This document shows positions 19,049 through 27,378 of a stretch of DNA of 64,000 bases, piece after piece (position 1 is the stretch's first letter; the number at the start of each line of letters is the position of its first letter). Origin of the DNA: VRUE01 sp963703895 (GTDB lineage Bacteria > Actinomycetota > Thermoleophilia > Solirubrobacterales > 70-9); contig CAVPFX010000002.1 of the NCBI GenBank assembly GCA_963703895.1, forward strand, positions 1,240,001 through 1,304,000, read 5' to 3'. The notes under the pieces are model-generated. The model saw only the letters and a program-made list of their open reading frames with translations. It was not told the DNA's origin and made no database searches. The position numbers were made by a program, and so were the translations under genes.

Positions 19049-19079
19049 TATAATCCACAGACGGCCGTGACCCGAAGGG
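19049..19079 (+). promoter_or_regulatory. panC promoter -10 box and ribosome-binding site
   Basis: A consensus TATAAT (19049-19054) is followed, about 20 nt on, by GAAGGG (19074-19079), which is 9 nt before the panC ATG. No good -35 is visible at 17 nt. Unlike many neighbours, this operon has a normal leader. Confidence 0.6.
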
Positions 19080-19088
19080 CATGGACCC

Positions 19089-19985
19089 ATGAACCTCCTG
19101 GAACTCGTCGATCTCCCACACGCAACAGGCGATGTGAAGGTCCTTCGCGGCAAGGACGAGCTCCGCTCTGCCCTGGAGCCGGCTCGCCGGGAGGGCAACA
19201 CGATCGGCCTGGTGCCGACGATGGGCTATCTCCACGAGGGCCATCTCTCGCTGCTCCGCGCGGCGCGGGCCGAGTGCGACCTCGTCGTGATGAGCCTTTT
19301 CGTCAATCCGACCCAGTTCGGGCCTGAGGAGGATCTGGATCGCTATCCGCGCGACGAGGAGCGCGATCTGCGACTGGCCGCGGAGGCGGGTGTCGATCTC
19401 GTCTACGCGCCGCCGGTCGAGGCGGTCTACGGGGATGATTTCGCCACCTACGTCGGGGTCGAGGGCAACCTGACGGAGGTCCTCGACGGCGATCGCTCGC
19501 GCCGTGGCCCTGAGCATTTCCGCGGCGTCACCACGGTTGTCGCCAAGCTCTTCAACTCGGTCGGGCCGGACGTCGCCTACTTCGGGCAGAAGGACGCGCA
19601 GCAGGTTGCCGTTATTCGTCGCATGGTCAGCGATCTCGACTTCCCGTTGCGCATCGAGGTCCTGCCGACGGTGCGCGAGTCCGACGGCCTGGCGATGAGC
19701 TCCCGCAACGCCTATCTCGATCCGAGCGAGCGTCAGCGCGCGACCGCGCTCTCACGAGCCCTGGGCGCCGCCGCGGCGATCGCGCCCAGCGAGGGGCTCG
19801 CGGCCGCGTTGGAGGCCGCTCGGGGCGAGCTGCGGGCGGCGGGGGTCGAGCCCGAGTACCTGGAGGCGCGCGACGCCGAAGACCTTTCCCCCGTCACCGA
19901 GCTGGGCGACCGGCCGGTGCTGATCGCGATCGCCGCCCCGGTGGGCGGTGCTCGCCTGATCGACAACGTCCTTATCGAGCCTTGA
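19089..19985 (+). CDS. panC: Pantothenate synthetase
   Basis: PanC condenses pantoate with beta-alanine using ATP. The 298-aa protein has the nucleotidyl-transferase motif TMGYLHEGHLSL (H49 and H52), the ATP site VSLFVNPTQFGP-like segment (MSLFVNPTQFGP), YFGQKDAQQ and the KMSKS-like DGLAMSSRN. The ATG at 19089 is favoured over an ATG 8 nt upstream, which hits a stop after three codons. It heads the panC-panD-panB operon and is 32 nt before panD. Confidence 0.96.
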   Translation: MNLLELVDLPHATGDVKVLRGKDELRSALEPARREGNTIGLVPTMGYLHEGHLSLLRAARAECDLVVMSLFVNPTQFGPEEDLDRYPRDEERDLRLAAEAGVDLVYAPPVEAVYGDDFATYVGVEGNLTEVLDGDRSRRGPEHFRGVTTVVAKLFNSVGPDVAYFGQKDAQQVAVIRRMVSDLDFPLRIEVLPTVRESDGLAMSSRNAYLDPSERQRATALSRALGAAAAIAPSEGLAAALEAARGELRAAGVEPEYLEARDAEDLSPVTELGDRPVLIAIAAPVGGARLIDNVLIEP

Positions 19986-20017
19986 ACCCTTGACCCTATG
20001 AGCTGACAGGAGAATCG

Positions 20018-20395
20018 ATGCAGAGGCAGATGCTCAAGTCCAAGATCCACCGGGCGACGGTGACCGATTGTGATGTCGACTACATCGGCAGCATCACGAT
20101 TGACACCGAGCTGATGGCCGCCGCGGACCTGATCACCAACGAGCAGGTCCACGTCTGGGACATCGACAACGGCGCCCGCTTCGTCACCTACGTAATCGAC
20201 GGTGAGCCCGGCTCGGGCACGATGCAGGTCAACGGCGCCGCTGCCCACCTCACCCGTCCCGGCCACAAGATCATCGTCGGCTCCTTCGGCGCCTACGACG
20301 AGAGCGACCTCGAGACCTACTCGCCGGTCGTCGTCCACGTCGGCGAGAGCAACGGGATCGTCGCCGTCGACAGCCATCCCGAGGTGCTGCTCTGA
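20018..20395 (+). CDS. panD: Aspartate 1-decarboxylase, pyruvoyl-dependent
   Basis: PanD makes beta-alanine from L-aspartate. The 125-aa proenzyme self-cleaves between Gly24 and Ser25 (DYIGSITID) to create the pyruvoyl cofactor. Lys9 and the conserved GAAAHLTRPGHKIIV segment are present. AGGAG lies just before the ATG. It overlaps panB by one base (TGATG). Confidence 0.96.
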   Translation: MQRQMLKSKIHRATVTDCDVDYIGSITIDTELMAAADLITNEQVHVWDIDNGARFVTYVIDGEPGSGTMQVNGAAAHLTRPGHKIIVGSFGAYDESDLETYSPVVVHVGESNGIVAVDSHPEVLL

Positions 20396-21330
20396 TGAGC
20401 TCCGGCGCCCGCTCGCACACCGCGCCGCCGCCGGCCGATCGCCCACCGGTCAGCCTGCCGCGCCTGGCCGAGATGAAGGAAAAGGGCGAACCGATCGCGA
20501 TGGTCACCGCCTACGACTTCCCCTCGGCCAAGGTGGCGGAGGAGGCCAGCGCCGACATCGTCCTCGTCGGCGACTCGGCGGCGAACGTGGTGCTCGGGCA
20601 TTCCGGCACCGAGGCGGTGACGCTGGAGGAGATGCTCGTCCTCGGCAAGGCCGTGCGACGCGGCCTGAAGACGCCGCTGATGGTCGGCGACATGCCGATG
20701 GGCAGCTACGAGTCGAGCAACGAGCTGGCGATCCAGAACGCCCAGCGCCTGGTCAAGGAGACCGGCTGTCAAACGGTCAAGCTCGAGGCGGGGGGGATCT
20801 CGGTCGAGCGCGCCCGCGCGATCGTCCGCTCCGGCATCCCGGTGATGGGCCACGTCGGCCTGACGCCGCAGACCGCCACCGCTCTCGGCGGCTACAAGGC
20901 CCAGGGCAAGACCGCCCAGAGCGCGATCCAGCTCTGCGAGGACGCCCTCGCCCTGCAGTCGGTCGGCTGCTACGCGATCGTCTTCGAGGCGGTCCCCGCC
21001 GCCGTAACCGAGGCGATCGTCGAGAAGCTCGAGATCCCGGTGATCGGCATCGGCGCCGGCCCCGCCCCCGCCGGCCAGGTCCTCGTCTTCCACGACCTGC
21101 TTGGCATCACCACCGGCCGCATGGCCAAATTCGTCAAGCAGTACGCCGACATCCACAACCAGATGGTCGCCGGGATGAACCAGTACGTAAGCGAGGTTCG
21201 CAGCGCCCACTTCCCGGAACCCGACCACGTCTACGCGATCGAGCCCGCCGAGTTGTCGGAGTTCAGGCATTACCTGGAACAGGAGAGCCTGACTTCGGCT
21301 AAGGCATGGGACTGGGAGCCGCTGCCTTAG
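20395..21330 (+). CDS. panB: 3-methyl-2-oxobutanoate hydroxymethyltransferase
   Basis: PanB transfers a hydroxymethyl group from methylene-tetrahydrofolate to alpha-ketoisovalerate, giving ketopantoate. The 311-aa TIM-barrel protein has MVTAYDFPSAKVAEEA, the metal-binding LVGDSAANVVLGH, MPMGSYESS, VKLEAG, MGHVGLTPQT and GIGAGPAPAGQVLVFHD. With panC and panD it covers pantothenate synthesis apart from ketopantoate reductase, which is not in the window. Confidence 0.96.
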   Translation: MSSGARSHTAPPPADRPPVSLPRLAEMKEKGEPIAMVTAYDFPSAKVAEEASADIVLVGDSAANVVLGHSGTEAVTLEEMLVLGKAVRRGLKTPLMVGDMPMGSYESSNELAIQNAQRLVKETGCQTVKLEAGGISVERARAIVRSGIPVMGHVGLTPQTATALGGYKAQGKTAQSAIQLCEDALALQSVGCYAIVFEAVPAAVTEAIVEKLEIPVIGIGAGPAPAGQVLVFHDLLGITTGRMAKFVKQYADIHNQMVAGMNQYVSEVRSAHFPEPDHVYAIEPAELSEFRHYLEQESLTSAKAWDWEPLP

Positions 21331-21367
21331 CTTCGTTTTTTAATTAAAAAGGTTAAAGTGCTCCGCC

Positions 21368-22255
21368 ATGGGTCGACGGGGGACAGGGATCGGGCTCGCG
21401 GCGATCGCGGTTTCGCTGCTGGTGGCGCTTGGCTTTGCGGGTACGGCTTCGGCCGCTCCATTAGGCGATTTCGCCAGGTTCAAAGCATGTCCCTGGAGCG
21501 TGGTGGGGGTCGACAAGTGCCTCTACTCGGCCACCACCGGCGGCAAAATCGTGCTTGGCAAAAAGACGGTGCCGATCACAAAACAGATCGTCCTCCAAGC
21601 CGGGGCCTCGGCGCCCGTCGCGAAAGTCTCAGAAGTCTTCGCCGCGACCGATGGGGTGACGCTCGCCAAGGCCGGACAGAGCGTCCCCGGTGGGCTCCTC
21701 GGCCTGGTTCCCGACGCTTCCTCGGACTACCTAGTCAAAGGGCTGATCAAATTCTTCATCGAAAACGCACTGACCGGGGTCAACCTAACTCCCGAACTGG
21801 CCAAGCCGGCGAGCGAAATTCACTTCAGCAAAGGGCACCTGCTCAGCGAAAAAGGCGTGGCCCTGGAACTGCCGTTGAAGTTTCGCCTTGAAAACCCCTT
21901 CCTCGGCAAACGTTGTTACGTCGGGTCCGAAGCGGCCCCGGTCCTGTGGAATCTGACAACCGGCGAAACCAGCCCGCCCGCCCCGAACAAACCGATCGTA
22001 GGCAGCGCCGGGAAAACCAAATTCCTCGGCGGCGGCGAAATCCTCCACCAGGACGAAGCCGCGCTCGTCGACAACGCCTGGGAAGCGCCGGAAGCCAGCG
22101 GCTGTGGAGGCGTGATCGCCTTCCTCGTCGACCCCATCGTCAACACTCAGCTCGGCAGCTTGGCGGCCGGCTACAACACCGCGAGCCTCACCGGAACGAT
22201 CGATATCGCCGACGCCGAGGTGGTGGGATTATGCGACGCCACCGACTGCTCCTGA
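21368..22255 (+). CDS. Secreted protein of unknown function
   Basis: The 295-aa protein starts with a clear Sec signal peptide (basic MGRRGTG, hydrophobic core, cleavage after TASA-A near residue 29). The mature part contains several cysteines (KACPWS, DKCLYS, GKRCYVG, SGCGGV and the terminal GLCDATDCS), suggesting disulfides outside the cell. I recognise no enzyme motif. Upstream TAAAGT (21354-21359) lies 8 nt before the ATG, so the mRNA is probably leaderless. Exported beta-rich proteins of this kind recur in soil actinobacteria, but the role is unknown. Confidence 0.75.
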   Translation: MGRRGTGIGLAAIAVSLLVALGFAGTASAAPLGDFARFKACPWSVVGVDKCLYSATTGGKIVLGKKTVPITKQIVLQAGASAPVAKVSEVFAATDGVTLAKAGQSVPGGLLGLVPDASSDYLVKGLIKFFIENALTGVNLTPELAKPASEIHFSKGHLLSEKGVALELPLKFRLENPFLGKRCYVGSEAAPVLWNLTTGETSPPAPNKPIVGSAGKTKFLGGGEILHQDEAALVDNAWEAPEASGCGGVIAFLVDPIVNTQLGSLAAGYNTASLTGTIDIADAEVVGLCDATDCS

Positions 22256-22303
22256 TGGTCGCCTCGGATCACGTGGTGCGCTCGATCTAGGATTGGCGGG
22301 CGG

Positions 22304-22561
22304 ATGCCCGTCTACGAGTTCGAGTGCGAGGAGTGTGGCGAGCGCTTCGAGGAGCTGACCTCGAGCGATACGCGCAGCCTGGCCTGCCCGCGGTGTGCGT
22401 CGAATCGCACGCAGCGATTGCTATCGCCGGTCTCACCCGCGGGGCGGCAGCCACGCGGTGCCGGGGTCAGATCCGACGAATCGCGACGCCGCGACCGTGA
22501 AGCGGCGCGGGGCGAGCGGCTCGCCGCGAGCAGGCGCAAGCGAGCGAAAGGGGGGCCCTAG
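22304..22561 (+). CDS. FmdB-type zinc-ribbon protein
   Basis: The 85-aa protein has the FmdB/CxxC zinc ribbon: MPVYEFECEECGERFEEL with C8 and C11, and ACPRCASN with the second pair. The remainder is a basic, disordered tail rich in Arg. FmdB proteins are putative regulators or RNA-binding zinc ribbons without a proven role. The next gene starts at the base after its stop, so it is cotranscribed with the uracil-DNA glycosylase. TAGGAT lies 10 nt before the ATG. Confidence 0.85.
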   Translation: MPVYEFECEECGERFEELTSSDTRSLACPRCASNRTQRLLSPVSPAGRQPRGAGVRSDESRRRDREAARGERLAASRRKRAKGGP

Positions 22562-23245
22562 GTGGCGGCGACGGCGGAGGAGCGGCGCGAGCAGCTCGTC
22601 GCTCTCTACAAAGAGGTCCAGGCTTGCGAGAAGTGCCCGCTTTATGAGACGCGGACCAAGGCCGTCTTTGGCGCTGGTGACGCCAATGCCGATCTGATGT
22701 TCGTCGGCGAGGCGCCTGGGGCCGAAGAGGACCGCCAGGGGCTGCCCTTCGTCGGCCGCGCCGGGCAGCTGCTCAACCAGATGCTGGAAGAGATCGGGCT
22801 CTCGCGTGAGGAGGTCTTCATCGCCAATGTGCTGAAGAGCCGGCCGCCGGGCAATCGCGACCCACAACCGCTGGAGATCGAGGCCTGTCGGCCCTATCTC
22901 TTCAAACAGGTTCGGCTGATTGAGCCTTCGGTGATCTGCACCCTCGGCAACTTCGCCACCAAGCTGCTCAGCGGCAACCCGGCGGGAATCACCAAGGTCC
23001 GGGGCGCGCCGCAGGTGCACGAGCTGGGCGGTCGCACCGTCTTCCTCTTGCCGCTCTTTCACCCGGCCGCGGCGCTGCGGACGCCGGCGGTGAAGGAGAC
23101 GCTGCGCCAGGATTTCGCCACCCTCCCAGACCTGCTCGCGATGGGCCCGCCGGTCGCGGCCGAAGAGCCGGTGGACGAGCCCCTCGAGGAGGGTGGCGAG
23201 TCGGCGCCCGAGCCCTCCGCCGACCAGCTCGACTTCTTTGGCTGA
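22562..23245 (+). CDS. Uracil-DNA glycosylase, family 4 (Fe-S type)
   Basis: The 227-aa protein begins with GTG immediately after the previous stop. It has the family-4 pattern: [4Fe-4S] ligands C22 and C25 in ACEKCPLYETR, later cysteines in EACRPYL and ICTLGN, motif A FVGEAPGAEEDRQGLPFVG and motif B LFHPAAALR. It removes uracil from DNA, including from deaminated cytosine in this GC-rich genome. The C-terminal 35 residues are acidic and Pro-rich. It overlaps tsaE by 8 nt. Confidence 0.93.
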   Translation: MAATAEERREQLVALYKEVQACEKCPLYETRTKAVFGAGDANADLMFVGEAPGAEEDRQGLPFVGRAGQLLNQMLEEIGLSREEVFIANVLKSRPPGNRDPQPLEIEACRPYLFKQVRLIEPSVICTLGNFATKLLSGNPAGITKVRGAPQVHELGGRTVFLLPLFHPAAALRTPAVKETLRQDFATLPDLLAMGPPVAAEEPVDEPLEEGGESAPEPSADQLDFFG

Positions 23246-23672
23246 GCTGGTCGCCGGCTCCGCGGCCGAGACGGAAGCCGCGGGCGCTGAGCTCGCCCCG
23301 ATCCTCGCTCCGGGCGATGTTGTCGTCGTCAGCGGCGAGGTCGGGGCCGGCAAGACCACCTTTATCCGCGGCGCCTGTCGCGCCCTAGGAATCGAGCAGC
23401 CAGTCACCTCACCAACCTTCACGATCGGCCAGCGTTACCTGGACGGTCGCCTGCCCGTGGCCCATCTCGATCTCTACCGCCTCGAGGATCTCGAGGCGGA
23501 GGACCCGGCCCTGCTCGACGACTACCTCGGGTCCGACGGGATCGCCTTCGTCGAGTGGCCGGCGGTGGCCGAGCCGCGACTCGGCGAGCACCGGATCCTC
23601 GCCGTTCGCCTCGACCACCGCGGCGGTGACAACCGGCGGATCTCAATGCCCGCCGCATCTGCTCGCGAATAG
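23238..23672 (+). CDS. tsaE: tRNA t6A biosynthesis ATPase TsaE
   Basis: TsaE is the P-loop ATPase that helps TsaB-TsaD turnover in threonylcarbamoyl-adenosine formation on tRNA. Walker A GEVGAGKTT and the typical SPTFTI and HLDLYRLEDLE segments are present. The best start by homology is TTG at 23238, overlapping the glycosylase stop; this gives 144 aa. The open frame runs further upstream, but that part is a shadow of the preceding gene. It starts a cluster that also holds tsaB, rimI and tsaD. Confidence 0.9.
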   Translation: MAELVAGSAAETEAAGAELAPILAPGDVVVVSGEVGAGKTTFIRGACRALGIEQPVTSPTFTIGQRYLDGRLPVAHLDLYRLEDLEAEDPALLDDYLGSDGIAFVEWPAVAEPRLGEHRILAVRLDHRGGDNRRISMPAASARE

Positions 23673-23741
23673 CGGTGTTCGAGGGGGGACGGTGCATGTA
23701 GCATCGAACGAACTTCGAACCGCAAATTGGAGGGACGCTGG

Positions 23742-24116
23742 ATGAAGGGATTGAAGACGCTGACCGCGATGCTGCTTGCGATCGCACTGGTGGCGGGTGT
23801 CGCGACGGCGACAGCGGGCGCGGCTGCCTACCAGCACTACGTCGCCTGCGGCGTCTCCCAGAACGCGAAGGCGGCGCACAAGTGCCCGAAGAAAGCCAAA
23901 AAGGGCGCTTTCTTCAAGAGCCTCAAAGGCGATGTCAACTACAGCGTCTGCGTCAAGTTCCCGACCGGCAAAAACATCTGCGCCAAAGCCCAGCCGGCCG
24001 TGCAGGGCACCCTCTACGTCAACAAGGTCACCTCGAACATCCCCGGCAAGCATCGGGTCACCTGGTTCGTCGAAGGCAAACGGGTCGGCTCCTTCGCCTT
24101 CAGGGTCACTGGCTGA
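23742..24116 (+). CDS. Small secreted basic protein
   Basis: From ATG 23742, which has GGAGGGA 6 nt upstream, the gene encodes 124 aa with a Sec signal peptide (about residues 1-28, core MLLAIALVAGVATATAGA). The mature part is Lys-rich and contains four cysteines in HYVACGV, HKCPKK, YSVCVK and KNICAK, probably two disulfides. I know no matching domain. It is inserted between tsaE and tsaB, genes that usually adjoin, and its end overlaps the tsaB frame. Confidence 0.7.
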   Translation: MKGLKTLTAMLLAIALVAGVATATAGAAAYQHYVACGVSQNAKAAHKCPKKAKKGAFFKSLKGDVNYSVCVKFPTGKNICAKAQPAVQGTLYVNKVTSNIPGKHRVTWFVEGKRVGSFAFRVTG

Positions 24117-24870
24117 CCTGGGCACCCCCAAGAAGGCGGTCGTCGGCTTCGACACGGCGACCGCTGACACGGCCGTCTGCGCGACGCGCGACGGTGAGGT
24201 GCTGCACGAGGAACTGCTCGGGCTCTCCGCCGACGGCAGCCCCCGTCACTCGACCGCCCTGCTCGCAGGGGTCGAGCGCGCCGCCGAGGCCAGCGGCGGC
24301 TGGGAGCAGGTGGAACGGATCGCGGTCGGCCGCGGCCCGGGGTCCTTCGTCGGTATCCGCATCGGCCTGGCGACCGCCTGCGGCTTGAGCGCCAGCACCG
24401 GCCTGCCGGCGACCGGCGTCTGCACCCTCGACGCCCTCGGCCGGGCACTGACTGAGCGAGCAACTGCTTCCGCTGTTCCTTTGCGGGGCGCGGCGGGGCA
24501 ATCGCACAGCGGAAGCTTGGCCGTGCTGGACGCACGACGCGGCGAGGTCTTCGCCGCTCTCTACTCATCCACCGGGGAGCGGCTCTGGGAGCCACTGGTC
24601 GCCTCACCTGAGGCCCTGGCCAAACGCCTCGACGAGCTGTCCGCTCCCCCGCTGGCGGCCGGGCCGGGGGCGATACGATTTCGGCATGAGCTGGCGAGTC
24701 GGGGCGTTGAGATTCCCGACGACACGGACCCGGTCCACCGGATCGACGCGCGGCACGTCTGTGCCCTCGCGGAGGCTGGCGGGAGTGGCGGCCAGCTCGA
24801 CCCGATCTACCTGAGACCTCCCGATGCGCAGCGATGGCGTGAGCGAGACACTTCCCAGAGAGCCGAGTAG
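24109..24870 (+). CDS. tsaB: tRNA t6A biosynthesis protein TsaB
   Basis: TsaB is the inactive-kinase-fold partner that dimerises with TsaD. The ASKHA pattern VVGFDTATADTAVCATRDGE, then GRGPGSFVGIRIGLATACGL and LDARRGEVFAALY identify it. No ATG, GTG or TTG lies at a sensible place: the first in-frame candidates are CTG at 24109 (overlapping the previous stop) or CTG at 24118. I list 24109 (253 aa), but the start is uncertain. The 3' end overlaps rimI by 47 nt. Confidence 0.85.
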   Translation: MADLGTPKKAVVGFDTATADTAVCATRDGEVLHEELLGLSADGSPRHSTALLAGVERAAEASGGWEQVERIAVGRGPGSFVGIRIGLATACGLSASTGLPATGVCTLDALGRALTERATASAVPLRGAAGQSHSGSLAVLDARRGEVFAALYSSTGERLWEPLVASPEALAKRLDELSAPPLAAGPGAIRFRHELASRGVEIPDDTDPVHRIDARHVCALAEAGGSGGQLDPIYLRPPDAQRWRERDTSQRAE

Positions 24871-25309
24871 CGCCGCCAATGCTGGCGGTATCCGGCGGCT
24901 TGCCTACAGCGACCTGCCGGCCGTGATCGCGATCGAGCGGCGCTCCTTCCCGACCCCATGGTCGTTGGCGATGTTCGTCTTGGAGCTTTCGAAGCCGTCC
25001 GGGATCTGCCTGGCGGCGACGGTCGACGACGAGCTTGTCGGCTACCTGGTTTGCTCGCGCTACGACCAAGTCTGGCACCTGATGAACGTCGCCGTCGTCC
25101 CGGAGCGCCGCCGCGCCGGGGTGGCCAGGGGCCTGATCGCCAAATTGGTCGAGGAGGGCGGCGGCAGCTTGCCCTTCACGCTTGAGGTGCGGGTCTCCAA
25201 CCAGGCGGCGATCACGATGTACGAACGGCTTGGCTTCCGCTCGGCCGGAGTGCGCCCTCGCTACTACCAGGACAATGGCGAGGACGCGCTGATCATGTGG
25301 CTGGATTAA
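24824..25309 (+). CDS. rimI: Ribosomal protein S18-alanine N-acetyltransferase (RimI)
   Basis: A GNAT acetyltransferase of 161 aa: motif A is VWHLMNVAVVPERRRAGVA followed by RGLIAKL, and motif B contains LEVRVSNQAAITMYERLGF, ending with the RimI-like YYQDNGEDALIMW. RimI acetylates the N-terminal alanine of S18 in enterobacteria. The position between tsaB and tsaD is the classic tsaB-rimI-tsaD order. A GTG at 24839 is an alternative start. Confidence 0.9.
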   Translation: MRSDGVSETLPREPSSAANAGGIRRLAYSDLPAVIAIERRSFPTPWSLAMFVLELSKPSGICLAATVDDELVGYLVCSRYDQVWHLMNVAVVPERRRAGVARGLIAKLVEEGGGSLPFTLEVRVSNQAAITMYERLGFRSAGVRPRYYQDNGEDALIMWLD

Positions 25310-25402
25310 CTACCCGCCCGCGGCGGACGCGGACGCGAGCGAGCAAGGCAGCCGGTGACTATTAGTGCGAACGAGCAAGAGCAGAGCACGCGGGCGGAAT
25401 AG

Positions 25403-26458
25403 ATGTTGATCCTCGCCCTCGAGACCTCCTGCGACGACACCTGCGCGGCTGTGCTGGACGGCCCGCGCATGCTCTCCAACGTGATCTCCTCGCAAGCTGC
25501 CGCGCACGCGCAGTTCGGCGGTGTCGTGCCCGAGGTGGCCTCCCGTCACCATCTCGAGCTCGTCGGCTCGGTGGTCGAGGCAGCTCTGGCGGAAGCCGGT
25601 TCGTCCCTCGACCGGATTGAGGCGGTGGCCGTAACGACCGGGCCCGGCTTGATCGGTGCTCTCCTGGTCGGTGTCAGCACGGCGAAGGCGATTGCAGCGC
25701 CACGCCGGCTGCCGCTGATCCCGGTCGATCACCTGCAGGGCCACGTCGCCGCCAACTTCCTCGAGCCCGAGCCACTCGAGCCGCCGTTCGTCTGCCTGGT
25801 TGCCAGCGGCGGTCACACCATGCTCGCCGGCGTGCGCGAGCACGGCGGTTACGAGTTGCTTGGCCAGACGCTCGACGACGCGGCCGGAGAGGCCTTCGAC
25901 AAGGTGGCGCGCATGCTCGGCCTCGGCTATCCGGGCGGCCCTGCCCTGGAAAGGCTGGCCCGGGAGGGGGACCCCGGAGCCTTCGAGATGCCGGTGGCAA
26001 TGAGTCGCGACCCCGGCCTCGACTTCAGCTTCAGCGGTCTGAAGACGGCCCTGGTCTACCTCTGTCGCGATCTCGGTCCCGAAGAGGTCGAACAGCGCCG
26101 CGCCGACCTCGCCGCCAGCTTTCAGGCCGCCGCCGTCGGCCAGCTCACCGCGAAGCTGGAGCGGGCGCTGAAGCGGGGTGAGTGGGGAGCGGTCGCGCTC
26201 GGTGGCGGGGTGGCGGCCAACGGCCCCCTGCGTGAGGCCGTGACGAGCCTGTGTGAGCGGCTCGGCCTGCCGCTGAAGCTGGTGCCGATTCAGCTCTGCA
26301 CTGACAACGCCGCGATGATCGGCTCTGCCGCCCGCTTCGCCACCCCGATTCCGTACCCCGAGTACCTCGCCTACGACGCCTTCCCGACCAAGCAGCGCGT
26401 CGACGGGACTCAAAATCGGCATATGGGCGACTTTGAGTCCCGTCGGCCCCGTGTATGA
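25403..26458 (+). CDS. tsaD: tRNA N6-adenosine threonylcarbamoyltransferase TsaD
   Basis: TsaD moves the threonylcarbamoyl group from the TsaC product to A37 of ANN-decoding tRNAs. The 351-aa ASKHA protein has LALETSCDDTCAAVL, the metal-binding DHLQGHVAANF (usually HMEGH; here HLQGH), VASGGHTML, GEAFDKVARMLGLGYPGG and GGGVAANGPLR. It is separated from rimI by 93 nt that contain a 9-bp inverted repeat (25314-25322 and 25389-25397). It overlaps the glutaredoxin-like gene by ATGA. Confidence 0.96.
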   Translation: MLILALETSCDDTCAAVLDGPRMLSNVISSQAAAHAQFGGVVPEVASRHHLELVGSVVEAALAEAGSSLDRIEAVAVTTGPGLIGALLVGVSTAKAIAAPRRLPLIPVDHLQGHVAANFLEPEPLEPPFVCLVASGGHTMLAGVREHGGYELLGQTLDDAAGEAFDKVARMLGLGYPGGPALERLAREGDPGAFEMPVAMSRDPGLDFSFSGLKTALVYLCRDLGPEEVEQRRADLAASFQAAAVGQLTAKLERALKRGEWGAVALGGGVAANGPLREAVTSLCERLGLPLKLVPIQLCTDNAAMIGSAARFATPIPYPEYLAYDAFPTKQRVDGTQNRHMGDFESRRPRV

Positions 26459-26703
26459 GTGTGGTTACGGTCTATTCGCGGCCGGGATGCCATCTCTGCG
26501 AGGAGGCGATCGCGGTATTGGTCGCTCTCCACGACGAGGGTTACCGCTTTCAGCTACACGAGGTCGACATCGAGAGCGAGGAGCTGCTGTTGCGGCGCCT
26601 GCTGGAGAAGATCCCGGTGGTCGAGATCGACGGTGTGGTCGTCTCCGAGCTGATCCTCGACGAGGCAGCCGTGCGGGCGAGGCTCGATACTGTGGGGGCG
26701 TGA
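26455..26703 (+). CDS. Glutaredoxin-like protein (CxxC, DUF836 type)
   Basis: The 82-aa protein has the thioredoxin-fold pattern VTVYSRPGCHLCEEA (C12-H-L-C15), then HEVDIESEE and the cis-Pro segment KIPVVEIDG. It resembles the short glutaredoxin-like family often found beside rex. It probably reduces disulfides with a low-molecular thiol. It overlaps tsaD and rex by 4 nt each, so three genes are translationally coupled. Confidence 0.88.
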   Translation: MSVVTVYSRPGCHLCEEAIAVLVALHDEGYRFQLHEVDIESEELLLRRLLEKIPVVEIDGVVVSELILDEAAVRARLDTVGA

Positions 26704-27368
26704 GCGCCTTGATCGAAGAGCAGGAGCCGGCGAACGGGCTGATCGTCGACGGCGAGCGGCTTTCGCTCGGCGTCGCGGCGCGGCTCTCACGCTACCTCCA
26801 GGTGCTCACCCAAGCGCGCAAGATGGGCCGCGAGACGATCTCCTCGCAGGAACTCTCCGAGTACACCCACATCAACCCGACCCAGATCCGCCGCGACCTC
26901 TCGGGCTTTGGCAAGTTCGGCAAGCGTGGGGTCGGCTACAACGTCGAGTCGCTGGTGGCGGAGATCCGCAAGATCCTGCGCACCTCCGGCCAACACAACA
27001 TCGCCCTCTTCGGCGCCGGCAACCTCGGTCAGGCGATCGCCAGCTCCGACATCTTCGCCGACCACGGCTTTCAGATCGTCGCCATGTTCGACGTCGACTC
27101 AGATGTGGTCGGCAGCGAGGTCGGCAGCCTGCGCGTGCGCGACTTCGCCGAGCTGGAGGCGATCGTCACCGAGCAGGAGATCGTCGTCGGCGTCCTCGCG
27201 GTTCCGGCGGCCGCCGCGCAATCGGTCGCCGATCGCCTCGTCGAGGCCGGCGTCAAGATCATCTTCAACTACTCCGAGCAGCTGTTGCAGGTGCCGCCGG
27301 AGGTGACGGTCCACACCTCGAGCCCGGCCGTCGACCTGCTCTACGCGCTCTACTTCTACCTGACCTAA
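26700..27368 (+). CDS. rex: Redox-sensing transcriptional repressor Rex
   Basis: Rex senses the NADH/NAD+ ratio and represses respiratory and fermentative genes when NADH is low. From GTG at 26700 (GTGA overlap) it is 222 aa: an N-terminal winged helix with SRYLQVLTQARKMG, QELSEYTHINPTQIRRDLSGFG and GKRGVGYNV, then a Rossmann NAD(H) domain with LFGAGNLGQAI and MFDVDSDVVG, and the C-terminal domain-swapped helix LLYALYFYL. I found no Rex operator next to it. Confidence 0.95.
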   Translation: MSALIEEQEPANGLIVDGERLSLGVAARLSRYLQVLTQARKMGRETISSQELSEYTHINPTQIRRDLSGFGKFGKRGVGYNVESLVAEIRKILRTSGQHNIALFGAGNLGQAIASSDIFADHGFQIVAMFDVDSDVVGSEVGSLRVRDFAELEAIVTEQEIVVGVLAVPAAAAQSVADRLVEAGVKIIFNYSEQLLQVPPEVTVHTSSPAVDLLYALYFYLT

Positions 27369-27378
27369 AGAGCTGACT

